Counted from the stretch's first letter, positions 32,255 through 40,335 are shown. The stretch is DNA of 58,843 bases from Candidatus Wolfebacteria bacterium (GCA_022616195.1 JAKEFG010000001.1:1-58843), one strand, 5' to 3'. Made by a program: numbers and translations. The notes: generated by a model from the sequence alone, not told the origin.

Positions 32255-34285
32255 TTACCCGACTACAACGCGCCTCATCTCTGTGGTAATCTTTCCTTCG
32301 CGCTTGAGCTCATGGAGAAATCGGTTGAGTGGCGCGGTGGCAACGCACACGTATTTGTCACCCCCGCCGTAGTAGATGAAGAGTGTCTTGTCCACGATCA
32401 CAACGCCGGAGGGATAGATAATGTTTGGCTTCCAGTCGTGCTCGTACCACTCCGCGGGTATCATGATGGGCGTATTCGTGCGGTGGAGCACGTTCTCCGG
32501 ATGCTCAAGGTCAAGGAGCATGGCGCCCACCTTGTAGCGGGAAATATCTTTCTTATCTACGGCGCCGTAAATGGCAAGCCAGCCGTCTTTTGTCTTGACG
32601 GGGGACGCCGCCAAACTGATTTTGTGGCTGTCCCAGTGATTGTGCCGAACGGTGATGCGCTTCTGGTGTTTGACGAGCTCCTTCCAGCGCTCGCTGAACT
32701 GAATCGCATAGCCGTGGTCGTCCGGGTAATCTGTTTCTTCAAATACAAAATGGGGGTAGGTGCCGTGATGAATGACGCACTTGCCGTTCTTAAATCGCCA
32801 ATCGGCGATTGAGGGTGTCGGGTTAATCCAGCGCTTGTCGCTTTCAAAGTTAAGGTCGGGCAGGTACTCAACAATAATGTCGGGCCACGAACGGTGAAAG
32901 ACCACATACTGACCGTTAATGGTCTCCGGCAGGAGACACGCGCTCTTGCTGTCCACTTCGGGCGGTGACATCAGCGCCGGCTCGCTCCACTTATCCCAGC
33001 GTTTATTCAAAAAGTCATCAACACTGATGGAAGAGATTGCGGTGTGTGTTGGCCAGCTTCCTGGCATGGCGACGTAGGTGAGATACACCCGGTCGCCGAT
33101 GCGGACGATTTTCGGGTCTTCGCAGCCGCCCCAGCCGCCGCCTGACGGATTGTTCTCGCTGAACCCAGTTGGATTTTTGCCGGCGCCCTCAAACCACGCG
33201 CGTGCGGCGTATGCCGGTCTCTCGCCGCGCTCGTCAATATGTATGCCGTCGCTTGCCGATGCGTAGCCGAAGCTTGAGGAGCCGTTGTAGCCGACCGCGC
33301 GGTACATAAAGTGTGTCTTGCCGTCCAAACGAAGTGCTGCCGGGTTTAAGGTGCCCATTGCTTCCCACGCGTGGTCTTCGCGCGGCGAGAGAATGGGGTT
33401 ATTATCGTGACGTTCTACCTTCACCGGCTCGCGAACTGCGCCCGTAATGTTAATGAATACGTTTGGAACTGCGACGGCGATAAGTCCTGATGTTTGGGTG
33501 TTCCAATAAAGGAAAATTCGCTCCCCAGTGATGAGCACCCCCACTGGTTTTGCGCCCCCCGTCTCAACCGAGGTGCTCCACAGTGGCTCATCAGAGCGCC
33601 AAATGACGCGGGACGGATCATTTGTATCAAAGAGCACTGCCCCGACCTGCAGGAGTGACTCGCTGGGACTCGTCTGCCGCGAGGCGTCGTATATGACGAA
33701 GAAACCATGTTCCGTCTGCACCGCACCCAAGGGCTTGAATGATGTATCAAATCGGTTGCTCCGTCCACGAGCGAGTGCGTGACCAGACGTGTGCCAAACA
33801 CCCTTGGCGTACAAGAATGCAATGTGCATATCACGCTCGCCAAAGAAGAGGACGTGATGATTGTGGTAGAGGTAACCTGGCACCACGGTTCCGGGGAGCG
33901 CGGTGGTTGTGTCGGGATTCTCGGCGTGCCAGTCAGTCAGATTATCTGAGACGGCGGTGACGCGCTCTCGCGCGTCACCGCTCCGGCGCACATACGTCAT
34001 GAAGAAACCAGTGCTGGTTTCACTTACGGAAAAGTTCTCGCACTCGCGTACGTTCTCAAGTTTTTTGCCTGGCAGTGAGATAGTGATACGTTTTTTGGAC
34101 GGGACAAATGTCAATCCATCGTCGCTTCCAAGGAATCGGAGCGTGTGATGGTCATCGCTGCGGTGTCGTGCGATGAGCACCACCTTCGTTCGGTGTCGGA
34201 GGATGCCCAGGGGCTCATACTCACCCTCGGGGCGGTATTTTTTCTTTCCTTGTATGAGTGCTGTGAACCATCTTACAATTCCCAT
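32255..34285 (-). CDS. GH130-related two-propeller protein
   Basis: 676 aa. The C-terminal half (about 285-660) is a GH130-type propeller with NNPILSPREDHAWEAMGTLN and the active-site GGCEDPKIVRIGD. It carries an insertion of about 70 residues with DWRFKNGKCVIHHGTYP. The N-terminal half (about 1-275) looks like a second, degenerate propeller without the CEDP motif. No signal peptide. It follows the cupin gene by 5 nt and precedes the tandem GH130 gene. The degenerate half may be structural or substrate-guiding. Specificity is unknown. Confidence 0.75.
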   Translation of the reverse strand: MGIVRWFTALIQGKKKYRPEGEYEPLGILRHRTKVVLIARHRSDDHHTLRFLGSDDGLTFVPSKKRITISLPGKKLENVRECENFSVSETSTGFFMTYVRRSGDARERVTAVSDNLTDWHAENPDTTTALPGTVVPGYLYHNHHVLFFGERDMHIAFLYAKGVWHTSGHALARGRSNRFDTSFKPLGAVQTEHGFFVIYDASRQTSPSESLLQVGAVLFDTNDPSRVIWRSDEPLWSTSVETGGAKPVGVLITGERIFLYWNTQTSGLIAVAVPNVFINITGAVREPVKVERHDNNPILSPREDHAWEAMGTLNPAALRLDGKTHFMYRAVGYNGSSSFGYASASDGIHIDERGERPAYAARAWFEGAGKNPTGFSENNPSGGGWGGCEDPKIVRIGDRVYLTYVAMPGSWPTHTAISSISVDDFLNKRWDKWSEPALMSPPEVDSKSACLLPETINGQYVVFHRSWPDIIVEYLPDLNFESDKRWINPTPSIADWRFKNGKCVIHHGTYPHFVFEETDYPDDHGYAIQFSERWKELVKHQKRITVRHNHWDSHKISLAASPVKTKDGWLAIYGAVDKKDISRYKVGAMLLDLEHPENVLHRTNTPIMIPAEWYEHDWKPNIIYPSGVVIVDKTLFIYYGGGDKYVCVATAPLNRFLHELKREGKITTEMRRVVVG

Positions 34286-34290
34286 AGCGG

Positions 34291-34644
34291 TTATGGTGTG
34301 GCGCGTCCATACTTGTCTGTGACGCGCACGATGTCGTTTTCGTCGAAGTCACCAAGGGATATTTCCAAGACGCGCACGGGCGTTCCCAAAGCTCTGATTT
34401 GGTGGTGTGTGCCGGAGGGTATGGCGTAGGTTTTGCCGGGCTCTAAGGGGTAGGTAGTATTACCAATCGTCACCTCGCCCTCTCCGTCAATCGTGTACCA
34501 GAACTCCTCACGCTCGCGGTGGTATTGCAGGGAGAATTCTTCGCCGGGGTTCACCGTGAGAATTTTCACCGTGGAGCGTTCGTTGCGGGAAAACTGTTCA
34601 AAGGTTCCCCACGGACGCCGTTCAATGTAGGGTTCGCGGGACAT
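34291..34644 (-). CDS. Cupin, mannose-6-phosphate isomerase type II C-terminal domain
   Basis: 117 aa stand-alone cupin. PYIERRPWGTFEQF and FSLQYHREREEFWYTIDGEG, then GKTYAIPSGTHHQIRALG, match the isomerase domain of bifunctional ManC/AlgA proteins. It would interconvert fructose 6-phosphate and mannose 6-phosphate, or be a related sugar epimerase. The metal ligands are expected at the H/E residues of the first motif and the H of the second. First gene of the mannoside operon, which supports mannose chemistry. TG-TATACT (minus) lies 14 nt before the start, with GAGGG as a possible ribosome-binding site. Confidence 0.85.
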   Translation of the reverse strand: MSREPYIERRPWGTFEQFSRNERSTVKILTVNPGEEFSLQYHREREEFWYTIDGEGEVTIGNTTYPLEPGKTYAIPSGTHHQIRALGTPVRVLEISLGDFDENDIVRVTDKYGRATP

Positions 34645-34754
34645 AATGATTCCCTCTTAGTATACATCGTGAACTTTATATTTTTTGTGTGTATAAACGT
34701 CACCCGGTCTATTTTCAACACCTTGTGTTTTTGTGTCCTGCCTCCCGGACCGGG

Positions 34755-35063
34755 CTACTGTTTGCTTGAGGTGTGTGATGGGTTGCTGTGTTGGTGCAAG
34801 TGCGTATAAAAAATGAGCGTGATGACAAACGAAAGAAATGTCAGAATGATGAGGATAAGGTCGTCGAGCCCGCCGCTAAACCCCACAAGCTCGCCGATCA
34901 TCCCGAGTGAGATGTCTTTCTCCAGAATGTAGTTGCCGTGTCCGGTCAGAAATACGTTGAGTATACCAAACACGATAGCGCTGAAAAGCGCCGTCAAAAA
35001 TCCTATGCCAAGGGAGAAAATAAATCCTTTTATCACGAATACTGGTTTCTTCGCTGACCCCAT
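34755..35063 (-). CDS. Small two-segment membrane protein, unknown
   Basis: 102 aa with two long hydrophobic segments (FIFSLGIGFLTALFSAIVFG and LDDLILIILTFLSFVITLIF) and a polar His/Ser-rich tail. No family recognised. It begins 16 nt after the stop of the upstream small membrane gene, so the two are probably cotranscribed. Nothing in the sequence links it to the mannoside operon next door. Confidence 0.55.
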   Translation of the reverse strand: MGSAKKPVFVIKGFIFSLGIGFLTALFSAIVFGILNVFLTGHGNYILEKDISLGMIGELVGFSGGLDDLILIILTFLSFVITLIFYTHLHQHSNPSHTSSKQ

Positions 35064-35079
35064 GGCAACAACTGCTCTC

Positions 35080-35384
35080 TCACTTGTGTTCTTGTGATGT
35101 AGGGCGTTTTTGCCGAAAGGATGTGATGAGCCAGATAATAATAAGCACAGGATAGTAAATCGCGGCGACGATTATTGTAATGAGAAAAAGTGCGACAAAG
35201 AGCAGATTGCCGTTCTCCCCCACCGTGTTTGCAATGAGTTGTGAGAATGCCAGTGTGAGCGCGGGTATGAGCACTAATGCAGCCCACCGCCACCTGTTTT
35301 TGAGAGTGATGCCAAAAACAATAGTGAGTGCGATGCCGATGATTGGTACAAACGTTCCGACGAGGACAAGAAGGTTTTCAACAT
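35080..35384 (-). CDS. Small membrane protein with an apparent -1 frameshift near its start
   Basis: The track gives only 64 aa from a GTG at 35274. The same frame stays open and hydrophobic upstream (LLVLVGTFVPIIGIALTIVF) back to a TGA, with no start codon. An ATG at 35384 in another frame reads MLK and meets this frame by one -1 step at an AAAA run (35375-35378), giving MLKNLLVLVGTFVP. A lost A in assembly, a real frameshift mutation or slippage would all explain this. The product would be about 100 aa with three membrane segments. Confidence 0.5.
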
Positions 35385-35392
35385 GATATCAG

Positions 35393-35818
35393 TTACTCAT
35401 CAGGACACGGGGAAAATTCGCAATTGGGGCCGGTGCGTCCGACGTACGAACCGTCGGGGCAGAGCTTCGCTTCAAGCGTACACGCGGTTCCGCCGCTCTG
35501 TTCCCCTCGGATTGCAAAGAGTCCTGCAAAAACGAGTACTGCGATGACAACGAGCGCGCCAATAGTGGCAAAAGTGAGTGAGAGTGCCTCGCGCCGCTTC
35601 CCGTCGAGATACCATATCGCGGGGCGCGCGAAGATGAGAAGTCCCATCACCGCGGCGGAAATGACGAAGACAAGCAGGAAGAGCATTGGGCCGAGGTAGC
35701 CGTCCGGCTCGCCCCCGAAGATTTTTTCAACGTTTGTCATGAACGCGGCGACAAGCGCAATGTAGAGCGCCGCCCCCACCGCGTGCCCGAGCGCGTATTT
35801 GAAGATGATGTTATTCAT
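35393..35818 (-). CDS. Membrane protein with C-terminal 'KLCPDGSYVGRTGPNC' motif
   Basis: 140 aa from ATG 35818 (MNNIIFKYALGHAVGAALYI). Three membrane segments are followed by an external Cys-rich tail, ACTLEAKLCPDGSYVGRTGP then NCEFSPCPDE. I know this tail as a recurrent short motif at the ends of many Patescibacteria membrane and secreted proteins; its function is unknown. The four Cys probably form disulfides outside the membrane. It is upstream of the two small membrane genes, in the same direction. Confidence 0.7.
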   Translation of the reverse strand: MNNIIFKYALGHAVGAALYIALVAAFMTNVEKIFGGEPDGYLGPMLFLLVFVISAAVMGLLIFARPAIWYLDGKRREALSLTFATIGALVVIAVLVFAGLFAIRGEQSGGTACTLEAKLCPDGSYVGRTGPNCEFSPCPDE

Positions 35819-35841
35819 ACGGAGAAGTATAGCAAATGTCT

Positions 35842-36804
35842 TTAGTAATAGATGGTTTTTGTCCGATGATAAGGTCTGTCGTCTGGGGATTTTGTCTGTC
35901 CGGCATGCCACAGGTAATTGTCGAGTCGTGCAGAGGTCAAGTCGGGATTGTTGGGAATCAGTTGTTGCTTCATTCTTTCTACTGCCCAGATAGTTGCCGC
36001 CCGTATCTCCACTTCTTCTCTTGAGCCAGCGTGGATTTCGACGAGCGAGTCAATTCTCTCTGCAAGAGCGGGTGCGTATGTAAGAATCCCGAACCTTCTC
36101 AATATCTGGGGGACCTTGTAGTCAGCAAAGGCGGTCAGCTTATCGTGATTTGTAAGTTCCCGCTGACTCTTTTTGCCAAGTCGGTAGTTAATCATATCGG
36201 TATTCAGCTGAGCTCTCTTGTGAAAGTCAACTCGCACTCCATCAAGGGTCGTGTGGTCGTCAAAAGAAGGAAAAAATCGCACTAAAAGATTTGTGAGCTC
36301 AACCGCGTCACCGTTCGCGGCATGAAATACATTGACGAGTTGCCCGTCGAAATGTTCCAAAAGCACCTTTCCCCCTTCATGAAGACAATTTACTCGTTCA
36401 TCCAACAGGGGAATTATTATGTTGCCTTTCAACACCTCCTCTAGTTGTTCTTGAGTCATCTCTGACAAATAGTTCGCGTCAAGAACAGGAATGTCGTTTC
36501 TCAAGGCATCTTCCAGTGCGAGAAAGAGTCCGCTGGCACCGTCAAACACTTCCCCGCGGATAGTGACTCGCCATTTTTCTTCGCCCCCTCCTGTCCAAAA
36601 GCAGAAATTGACACAATTAAAGAGACACACCAAACTGATTGATTTTTCTATGTCCCATTCCTGAAGTGTATCTCCCAGCCCCGAGCTCTCGAAATTTCTG
36701 GAAGAAAACGACTTGCAGAATTCCTCAACAGCATCGTCATCGATAAAGACGTGCTCGGAGGAGTTGACTATTTTCTGTGTGGAAGGAAGAACGTCTTGCA
36801 GCAT
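35842..36804 (-). CDS. Queuosine salvage protein (Qng1/DUF2419 family)
   Basis: 320 aa, the usual length. The family releases queuine base from queuosine nucleoside or its 5'-monophosphate so that it can be reused for tRNA modification. Conserved blocks are visible in order: LFNCVNFCFW, IPVLDANYLSEMTQEQLEEV, IPLLDERVNCLHEGG, LVRFFPSFDD, VDFHKRAQLNTDMINYRLG, KLTAFADYKVPQILRRFGIL and EVEIRAATIWAVERMKQQL. The FADY.VPQ block is diagnostic. Common in eukaryotes and sporadic in bacteria, so horizontal acquisition is possible. No tgt or queuine transporter is in the window. Confidence 0.85.
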   Translation of the reverse strand: MLQDVLPSTQKIVNSSEHVFIDDDAVEEFCKSFSSRNFESSGLGDTLQEWDIEKSISLVCLFNCVNFCFWTGGGEEKWRVTIRGEVFDGASGLFLALEDALRNDIPVLDANYLSEMTQEQLEEVLKGNIIIPLLDERVNCLHEGGKVLLEHFDGQLVNVFHAANGDAVELTNLLVRFFPSFDDHTTLDGVRVDFHKRAQLNTDMINYRLGKKSQRELTNHDKLTAFADYKVPQILRRFGILTYAPALAERIDSLVEIHAGSREEVEIRAATIWAVERMKQQLIPNNPDLTSARLDNYLWHAGQTKSPDDRPYHRTKTIYY

Positions 36805-36814
36805 GTGTTTTAGT

Positions 36815-36838
36815 CGGCTAGTGCCTAGAGCCTAGCAG
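36815..36838. repeat. Heptanucleotide repeat tract (GCCTARN)
   Basis: GGCTAGT-GCCTAGA-GCCTAGC fills the gap between the Qng1-like gene and comM. Same family as the tracts at 29249, 38375 and 38752. Confidence 0.75.
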
Positions 36839-38374
36839 CTACAAGCTGGTTAGTTGTTTTGGCCGGTACTGCAACGCCTCAAGGATGTGTGATTCGGAAA
36901 CATCGTCCGCACTCTCTAGGTCGGCAATCGTGCGCGCAAGTTTAATCACTTTGTGATACGCGCGGGCGGAGAGGTCCAGCTGTTTTGCCGACTGCTTGAG
37001 CACTTCCTCCACGTCGGGCGCGAGCGGCACAAATGTCTCCAGTTCTTTGACGCCCATATCGCTGTTGGTACGCACCGCGTCGTTCTCGCCGAACCGCGTC
37101 CTCTGCAGCTCGCGCGCACCGCGCACCCGTTCGCGTATTGAAACCGACGACTCGCCCTTCTTGTGTTTTTGCGAAAGTTTTTCGTGGCTCACGGCACCCA
37201 CGTCAAGCCAGAGATCAATGCGGTCAATAATGGGTCCTGAAAGTTTTCTGCGGTAGCGCTCAAGATTTGCCGGAGCGCACACGCAGGTTTTCCCCGTACC
37301 GAAGTTGCCGCACGGACACGGGTTCATCGCGGCAAGCAAAATAAAGTTTGCCGGAAATTGGGCGGAGCCGCGCGCGCGTGAAACGGAAACAACCCTGTCT
37401 TCAAGCGGCTGGCGGAGCGCTTCAAGCACCCGCCGTTCAAATTCCGGGAACTCGTCAAGAAACAAAACACCGCGGTGTGCGAGTGTGATCTCTCCGGGCT
37501 TGGGGACGGTGCTGCCGCCGACGAGCGAGATGTGGCTTGCGGTGTGGTGTGGACTGCGCAGGGGCGGGTGTGTCACGAGGTCGTCGCGCAAGGCACCCGC
37601 GACCGAGTGAATGCCGGTTACCTCAAGTACTTCGTCAAAGGAGAGGGGCGGCAGAATTCCCGTGAACGCTTTGGCAAGCATGGTTTTGCCTGTTCCCGGC
37701 GGGCCGTACATCGCAACGTTGTGCCCGCCCGCGGCGGCGATTTCTAGCCCGCGTTTCGCCGTTTCCTGCCCGCGCACGTCGGCAAAATCAATCACGTAGA
37801 GGGGCTCGCGGTACTCTACAATCGTCTGCGGATGTGGCGAGAGAAACGTGTTGGTCTTTTGATTTAAGTGGTCAATGATGTCGGAGAGCGAATCGGCGGC
37901 GAATACCGCAACGCCGTCAATAAGCGCCGCCTCGCGCGCGTTTGCCTCGGGTACGAAAATATCGGTGAAGCCGCGCCGCTTCGCCTCGCGCACGAGCGGC
38001 AGGACGCCGCGAAGCGGACGCAGCTCGCCGTCAAGCGACAGTTCCCCGAGAAAAAGTTTCTTCTCGGGGTTGAATTGCATATCGCCCGCCGCGAGAAGGT
38101 ACGCAAGCGCAATCCCAAGGTCAAAGTTCGCACCCTCTTTTTTGAGGTCGGCGGGCGCAAGCGAGATGACGATTTTCTGGTTCTTTTCTTTTGGCGACTT
38201 CAAGCCGGAGTTCTTGATAGCGGCGGCGAAGCGGTCGCGCGCCTCCTCCACCGCTTTGTCGGGAAGCCCCACAATGGAGAACGCATGAAGCCCGCGCGCG
38301 AGGTCGGCTTCAATGACGATGATGTGCGCGTCAAGCATTGACGTCTGCGCACTGTACACTTTTGCAAATGCCAT
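36839..38374 (-). CDS. comM: YifB/ComM-family Mg-chelatase-like AAA+ ATPase
   Basis: 511 aa, full length. The N-terminal domain (MAFAKVYSAQTSMLDAHIIV) is followed by the AAA+ core with Walker A GPPGTGKTMLAKAF (about 222), Walker B VLFLDEFPEFERRVLE, and a zinc-ribbon-like CPCGNFGTGKTCVC. The C-terminal ChlI-type domain ends AYHKVIKLARTIADL then SHILEALQYRP. In naturally competent bacteria ComM is a hexameric helicase that promotes branch migration during transformation. Together with pilB it fits a DNA-uptake lifestyle. It is bracketed by heptamer repeat tracts. Confidence 0.93.
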   Translation of the reverse strand: MAFAKVYSAQTSMLDAHIIVIEADLARGLHAFSIVGLPDKAVEEARDRFAAAIKNSGLKSPKEKNQKIVISLAPADLKKEGANFDLGIALAYLLAAGDMQFNPEKKLFLGELSLDGELRPLRGVLPLVREAKRRGFTDIFVPEANAREAALIDGVAVFAADSLSDIIDHLNQKTNTFLSPHPQTIVEYREPLYVIDFADVRGQETAKRGLEIAAAGGHNVAMYGPPGTGKTMLAKAFTGILPPLSFDEVLEVTGIHSVAGALRDDLVTHPPLRSPHHTASHISLVGGSTVPKPGEITLAHRGVLFLDEFPEFERRVLEALRQPLEDRVVSVSRARGSAQFPANFILLAAMNPCPCGNFGTGKTCVCAPANLERYRRKLSGPIIDRIDLWLDVGAVSHEKLSQKHKKGESSVSIRERVRGARELQRTRFGENDAVRTNSDMGVKELETFVPLAPDVEEVLKQSAKQLDLSARAYHKVIKLARTIADLESADDVSESHILEALQYRPKQLTSL

Positions 38375-38411
38375 AGTCTAGGCGCTAGCGATTAGGCGCT
38401 AGGCTCTAGCT
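38375..38411. repeat. Heptanucleotide repeat tract, left border of the second four-helix gene
   Basis: Read on the minus strand: GCTAGA-GCCTAGC-GCCTAAT-C-GCTAGC-GCCTAGA. It overlaps the last codons and stop of the four-helix gene. Twelve bases (38391-38402) form a perfect inverted repeat with 38754-38765. Confidence 0.8.
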
Positions 38412-38751
38412 TGGTAATAAAGACATTGAGCACTTTCATAATCTCTCCCAACAATATTTCAATACGAGAATAATCGAGTAATTTGGTTTCATGAAGGCGC
38501 TTGGCAATTTCAATTTGGGTCTCAAGTTCTCCGCCCGAGCCGGACGCAATAAGCAGAAACTGTTTCATCTGCTGATTGCTCCCGCGCAGTTTTCCTTCAG
38601 CTATGTTTGATGGAATGGAAACAGCCGCGCGGCGCATCTGTGAAGTCAGACCGTAGATCTCTTCTTTCGGGAATTTTCTTGTTACAATGTAGACCTCTTC
38701 TACAAGCTCTACGGATTTTTGCCAAACAGTCAGGTCACGATAGGTTTTCAT
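38392..38751 (-). CDS. Four-helix-bundle (S23/IVP-type) protein, second copy
   Basis: 119 aa. It starts MKTYRDLTVWQKSVELVEEV and carries the full signature QMRRAAVSIPSNIAEGKLRG and FLLIASGSGGELETQIEIAK of the PF05635 family. It is more canonical than the copy at 19568. The last residues (LEPSA) and the stop are encoded by a heptamer repeat, and a matching inverted tract stands directly before the ATG. Like the first copy it is a compact gene enclosed by inverted repeats between unrelated genes (comM and dksA-like). Function unknown; possibly nucleic-acid binding. Confidence 0.9.
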   Translation of the reverse strand: MKTYRDLTVWQKSVELVEEVYIVTRKFPKEEIYGLTSQMRRAAVSIPSNIAEGKLRGSNQQMKQFLLIASGSGGELETQIEIAKRLHETKLLDYSRIEILLGEIMKVLNVFITKLEPSA

Positions 38752-38783
38752 AGCTAGCGCCTAATGCCTAGTGCCTAATGGCT
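38752..38783. repeat. Heptanucleotide repeat tract, right border of the second four-helix gene
   Basis: GCTAGC-GCCTAAT-GCCTAGT-GCCTAAT-GGCT lies directly upstream of the gene. Inverted relative to the left tract. Confidence 0.8.
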
Positions 38784-38786
38784 GGT

Positions 38787-39191
38787 TCACTCCGGGCGGA
38801 GCGAGTCGGCGTGCGTGACGCATGTCAGCGCTGCGGGATTTGCTTCAAGACGTTTTACGTCGATCGCTTCTCCACCAACCTCACACGTACCGTAGGTGCC
38901 GTCTTCAATTTTCTTGAGTGCGCGTTTCACATTGTTGTAGCGGATTTCTAGCTCGCGCAGAACTGCGGTGTTCTCCTCATACTCTTCAATCGCATCCGCC
39001 GCTTCATTCTTATCCGCCTGCATCACATCAATGTTTTCGGGCACCGGCTCCCAGTCCCCGGGGTTGCTCGGATTGATGCGTCCCACGGTCTTGAGTTCAC
39101 CCAAAAGCTTCTGCTCTTCGGCGAGCAGTCTTTCTTTGAAATTATTCAGCTGTTCTGGTGAGAGGTCGCCCATAGTTGTTGCGGTGTCCAT
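38787..39191 (-). CDS. DksA/TraR-family protein with incomplete zinc finger
   Basis: 134 aa. The family layout is clear: N-terminal helices with LLAEEQKLLGELKTV and the coiled-coil tip, then LRELEIRYNNVKRALKKIED and the C-terminal finger region GTYGTCEVGGEAIDVKRLEA then PAALTCVTHAD. DksA normally has a C4 finger (C..C and C..C). Here the second Cys of each pair is replaced (CEVG and CVTH), so zinc binding is doubtful. DksA binds the RNA polymerase secondary channel. A second in-frame ATG seven codons in is an alternative start. A strong hairpin ends 6 nt before the first ATG. Confidence 0.85.
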   Translation of the reverse strand: MDTATTMGDLSPEQLNNFKERLLAEEQKLLGELKTVGRINPSNPGDWEPVPENIDVMQADKNEAADAIEEYEENTAVLRELEIRYNNVKRALKKIEDGTYGTCEVGGEAIDVKRLEANPAALTCVTHADSLRPE

Positions 39192-39197
39192 GGTACC

Positions 39198-39235
39198 AGA
39201 AAAGCCGCGCGGGCAATAGCCCGCGCGGCTTTTCT
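39198..39235. terminator. Strong GC-rich hairpin before the dksA-like gene
   Basis: AGAAAAGCCGCGCGGGC pairs perfectly with its complement over a 4-nt AATA loop and has terminal A/T runs, so it can work in either direction. It may end transcripts from the accessory island or attenuate the dksA-like gene. Confidence 0.7.
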
Positions 39236-39658
39236 TGAGATACCTCTCTCTGAACGCGCTACGCAGGTAGTGAATTCAATCGTGGAGACGCCGCAGGGGG
39301 TGGAGCGGGGCAATGCCCGCCCGTTCGTCGAGCGTTCCTCGGGCGAGGAGTCGCCCGAGAGTAAGGGTGATGTTCATCCTTCCCCTCTCTTTCTTTTTTG
39401 GGTGGATTCCCAATTCCAAAGCGGTCTTTCATCCACCCCCGAAATCAACCGGTTGCGCATACCAGCTGATTCCGAGGGTGGAATGTACTGTTGAGAATAT
39501 TGCAAAGAACTTCTCTCCGACTCCCCGACCGCGTTGCGGTCAGGAAGTCGGAAGAAGTGCCGTCCGTCGCGTATCCAACGCGGAGACAGCACAGGGTGAA
39601 GCGGGGGCACTCCCGCTTCGGGTGAAAAGAACTCAGCACAGTGCCGTGCGGTGGTGGG
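39236..39658. other. Hairpin-rich non-coding stretch
   Basis: No convincing gene in this 420-nt stretch. It holds several independent hairpins: CTCGGGCGA-GGAG-TCGCCCGAG near 39342, GGGTGGA pairing with TCCACCC (about 39398-39440), GACCGC-GTT-GCGGTC near 39524 and GAAGCGGG-GGCACT-CCCGCTTC near 39599. Two related GC-rich segments occur about 290 bp apart (GAGACGCCGCAGGGGGTGGA near 39284 and GAGACAGCACAGGGTGAAGC near 39582), suggesting an old duplication. Codon statistics of the track ORFs here are not convincing. Confidence 0.5.
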
Positions 39659-40180
39659 TCAGGCGGGCTGTGGTGGGAGACGAAGTGCCCCCCGCAGGAC
39701 CGTCTCGCCCGCGAATCCGCGGGCGCCCTCCTCATGGACGGCGGCGTACACATACCCGCCGTCCTCCCAGAGGAGCTCGATGTGGCCGTCGGCCCCGATG
39801 GGGCCGAAGAGCTCCTCGGCGCCGCCGAGGAGCTCAGGGTCGTGCTCGGTGAAATCCTCGTTGAGGTCACCGAGCCGCCGGGCGGCGGCGGTCATGTCCT
39901 CGACAGTCCCCGCCAGGTCGTCGAGGTTGATGTCCGCCCACGCCGCCGGCACCTCCCAGCGCTGCCACGACGTGCCCTCGTCGTGGCTCTGGTGGGAGCA
40001 GGTGTCGCTGTGACACCACTCCTCCCACCGGCTTCCGAGATAGCGCCCGCCCGCGGCGGCGAGCGCCTGCTGCAGCTTCGAGGTGGGGTTTTCCACCTCG
40101 ATGACCTCGACCCCGCGCTCGGCGCGGTCGAGGCGGATTGCGGCGGCGAGCGCCTGGAGGGCGCTCTGGATCCTGTTCAT
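39659..40180 (-). CDS. Unknown soluble protein with atypical GC-rich codon use
   Basis: 173 aa (MNRIQSALQALAAAIRLDRA). It is strongly biased to C- or G-ending codons and to Ala, Glu, Gly and Leu, unlike the flanking genes. It has a Cys/His/Trp cluster (WEEWCHSDTCSHQSHDEGTS) that could bind a metal. No family recognised; no signal peptide. AAAGG is positioned as a ribosome-binding site. A consensus promoter 160 nt upstream and a hairpin-rich leader precede it. Divergent from the TIR gene. The composition suggests acquisition from a high-GC donor. Confidence 0.65.
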   Translation of the reverse strand: MNRIQSALQALAAAIRLDRAERGVEVIEVENPTSKLQQALAAAGGRYLGSRWEEWCHSDTCSHQSHDEGTSWQRWEVPAAWADINLDDLAGTVEDMTAAARRLGDLNEDFTEHDPELLGGAEELFGPIGADGHIELLWEDGGYVYAAVHEEGARGFAGETVLRGALRLPPQPA

Positions 40181-40335
40181 ATCTTACCTTTCTGCCCCGC
40201 ACAGTCGGGGCACGCTCGGCAGGCCGGTTCATCCGGCCCCCGCCTCTTCCCGCCATCAAGTGACGAGCAAAAGCGGAGACCGGACAACACCACCTCATCT
40301 AGCGATCATTCCGTAATGAGTTAGAAGGTACTCCT
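40181..40335 (-). promoter_or_regulatory. Structured 5' leader of the GC-rich accessory gene
   Basis: About 155 nt between the predicted transcription start and the ATG. It includes perfect hairpins GGCCGG-ATGAA-CCGGCC and GCCCCG-ACTGTG-CGGGGC, the latter just before AAAGG and the start codon. It could modulate translation. Confidence 0.45.

Noticed and set aside
38375-38783. CRISPR array
   Set aside because: The repeat units are 7 bp, tandem and degenerate, with no spacers and no cas genes.
39313-39852. 179-aa plus-strand ORF
   Set aside because: Arg/Pro-rich low-complexity translation of GC-rich hairpin DNA that overlaps the better-supported minus-strand gene.
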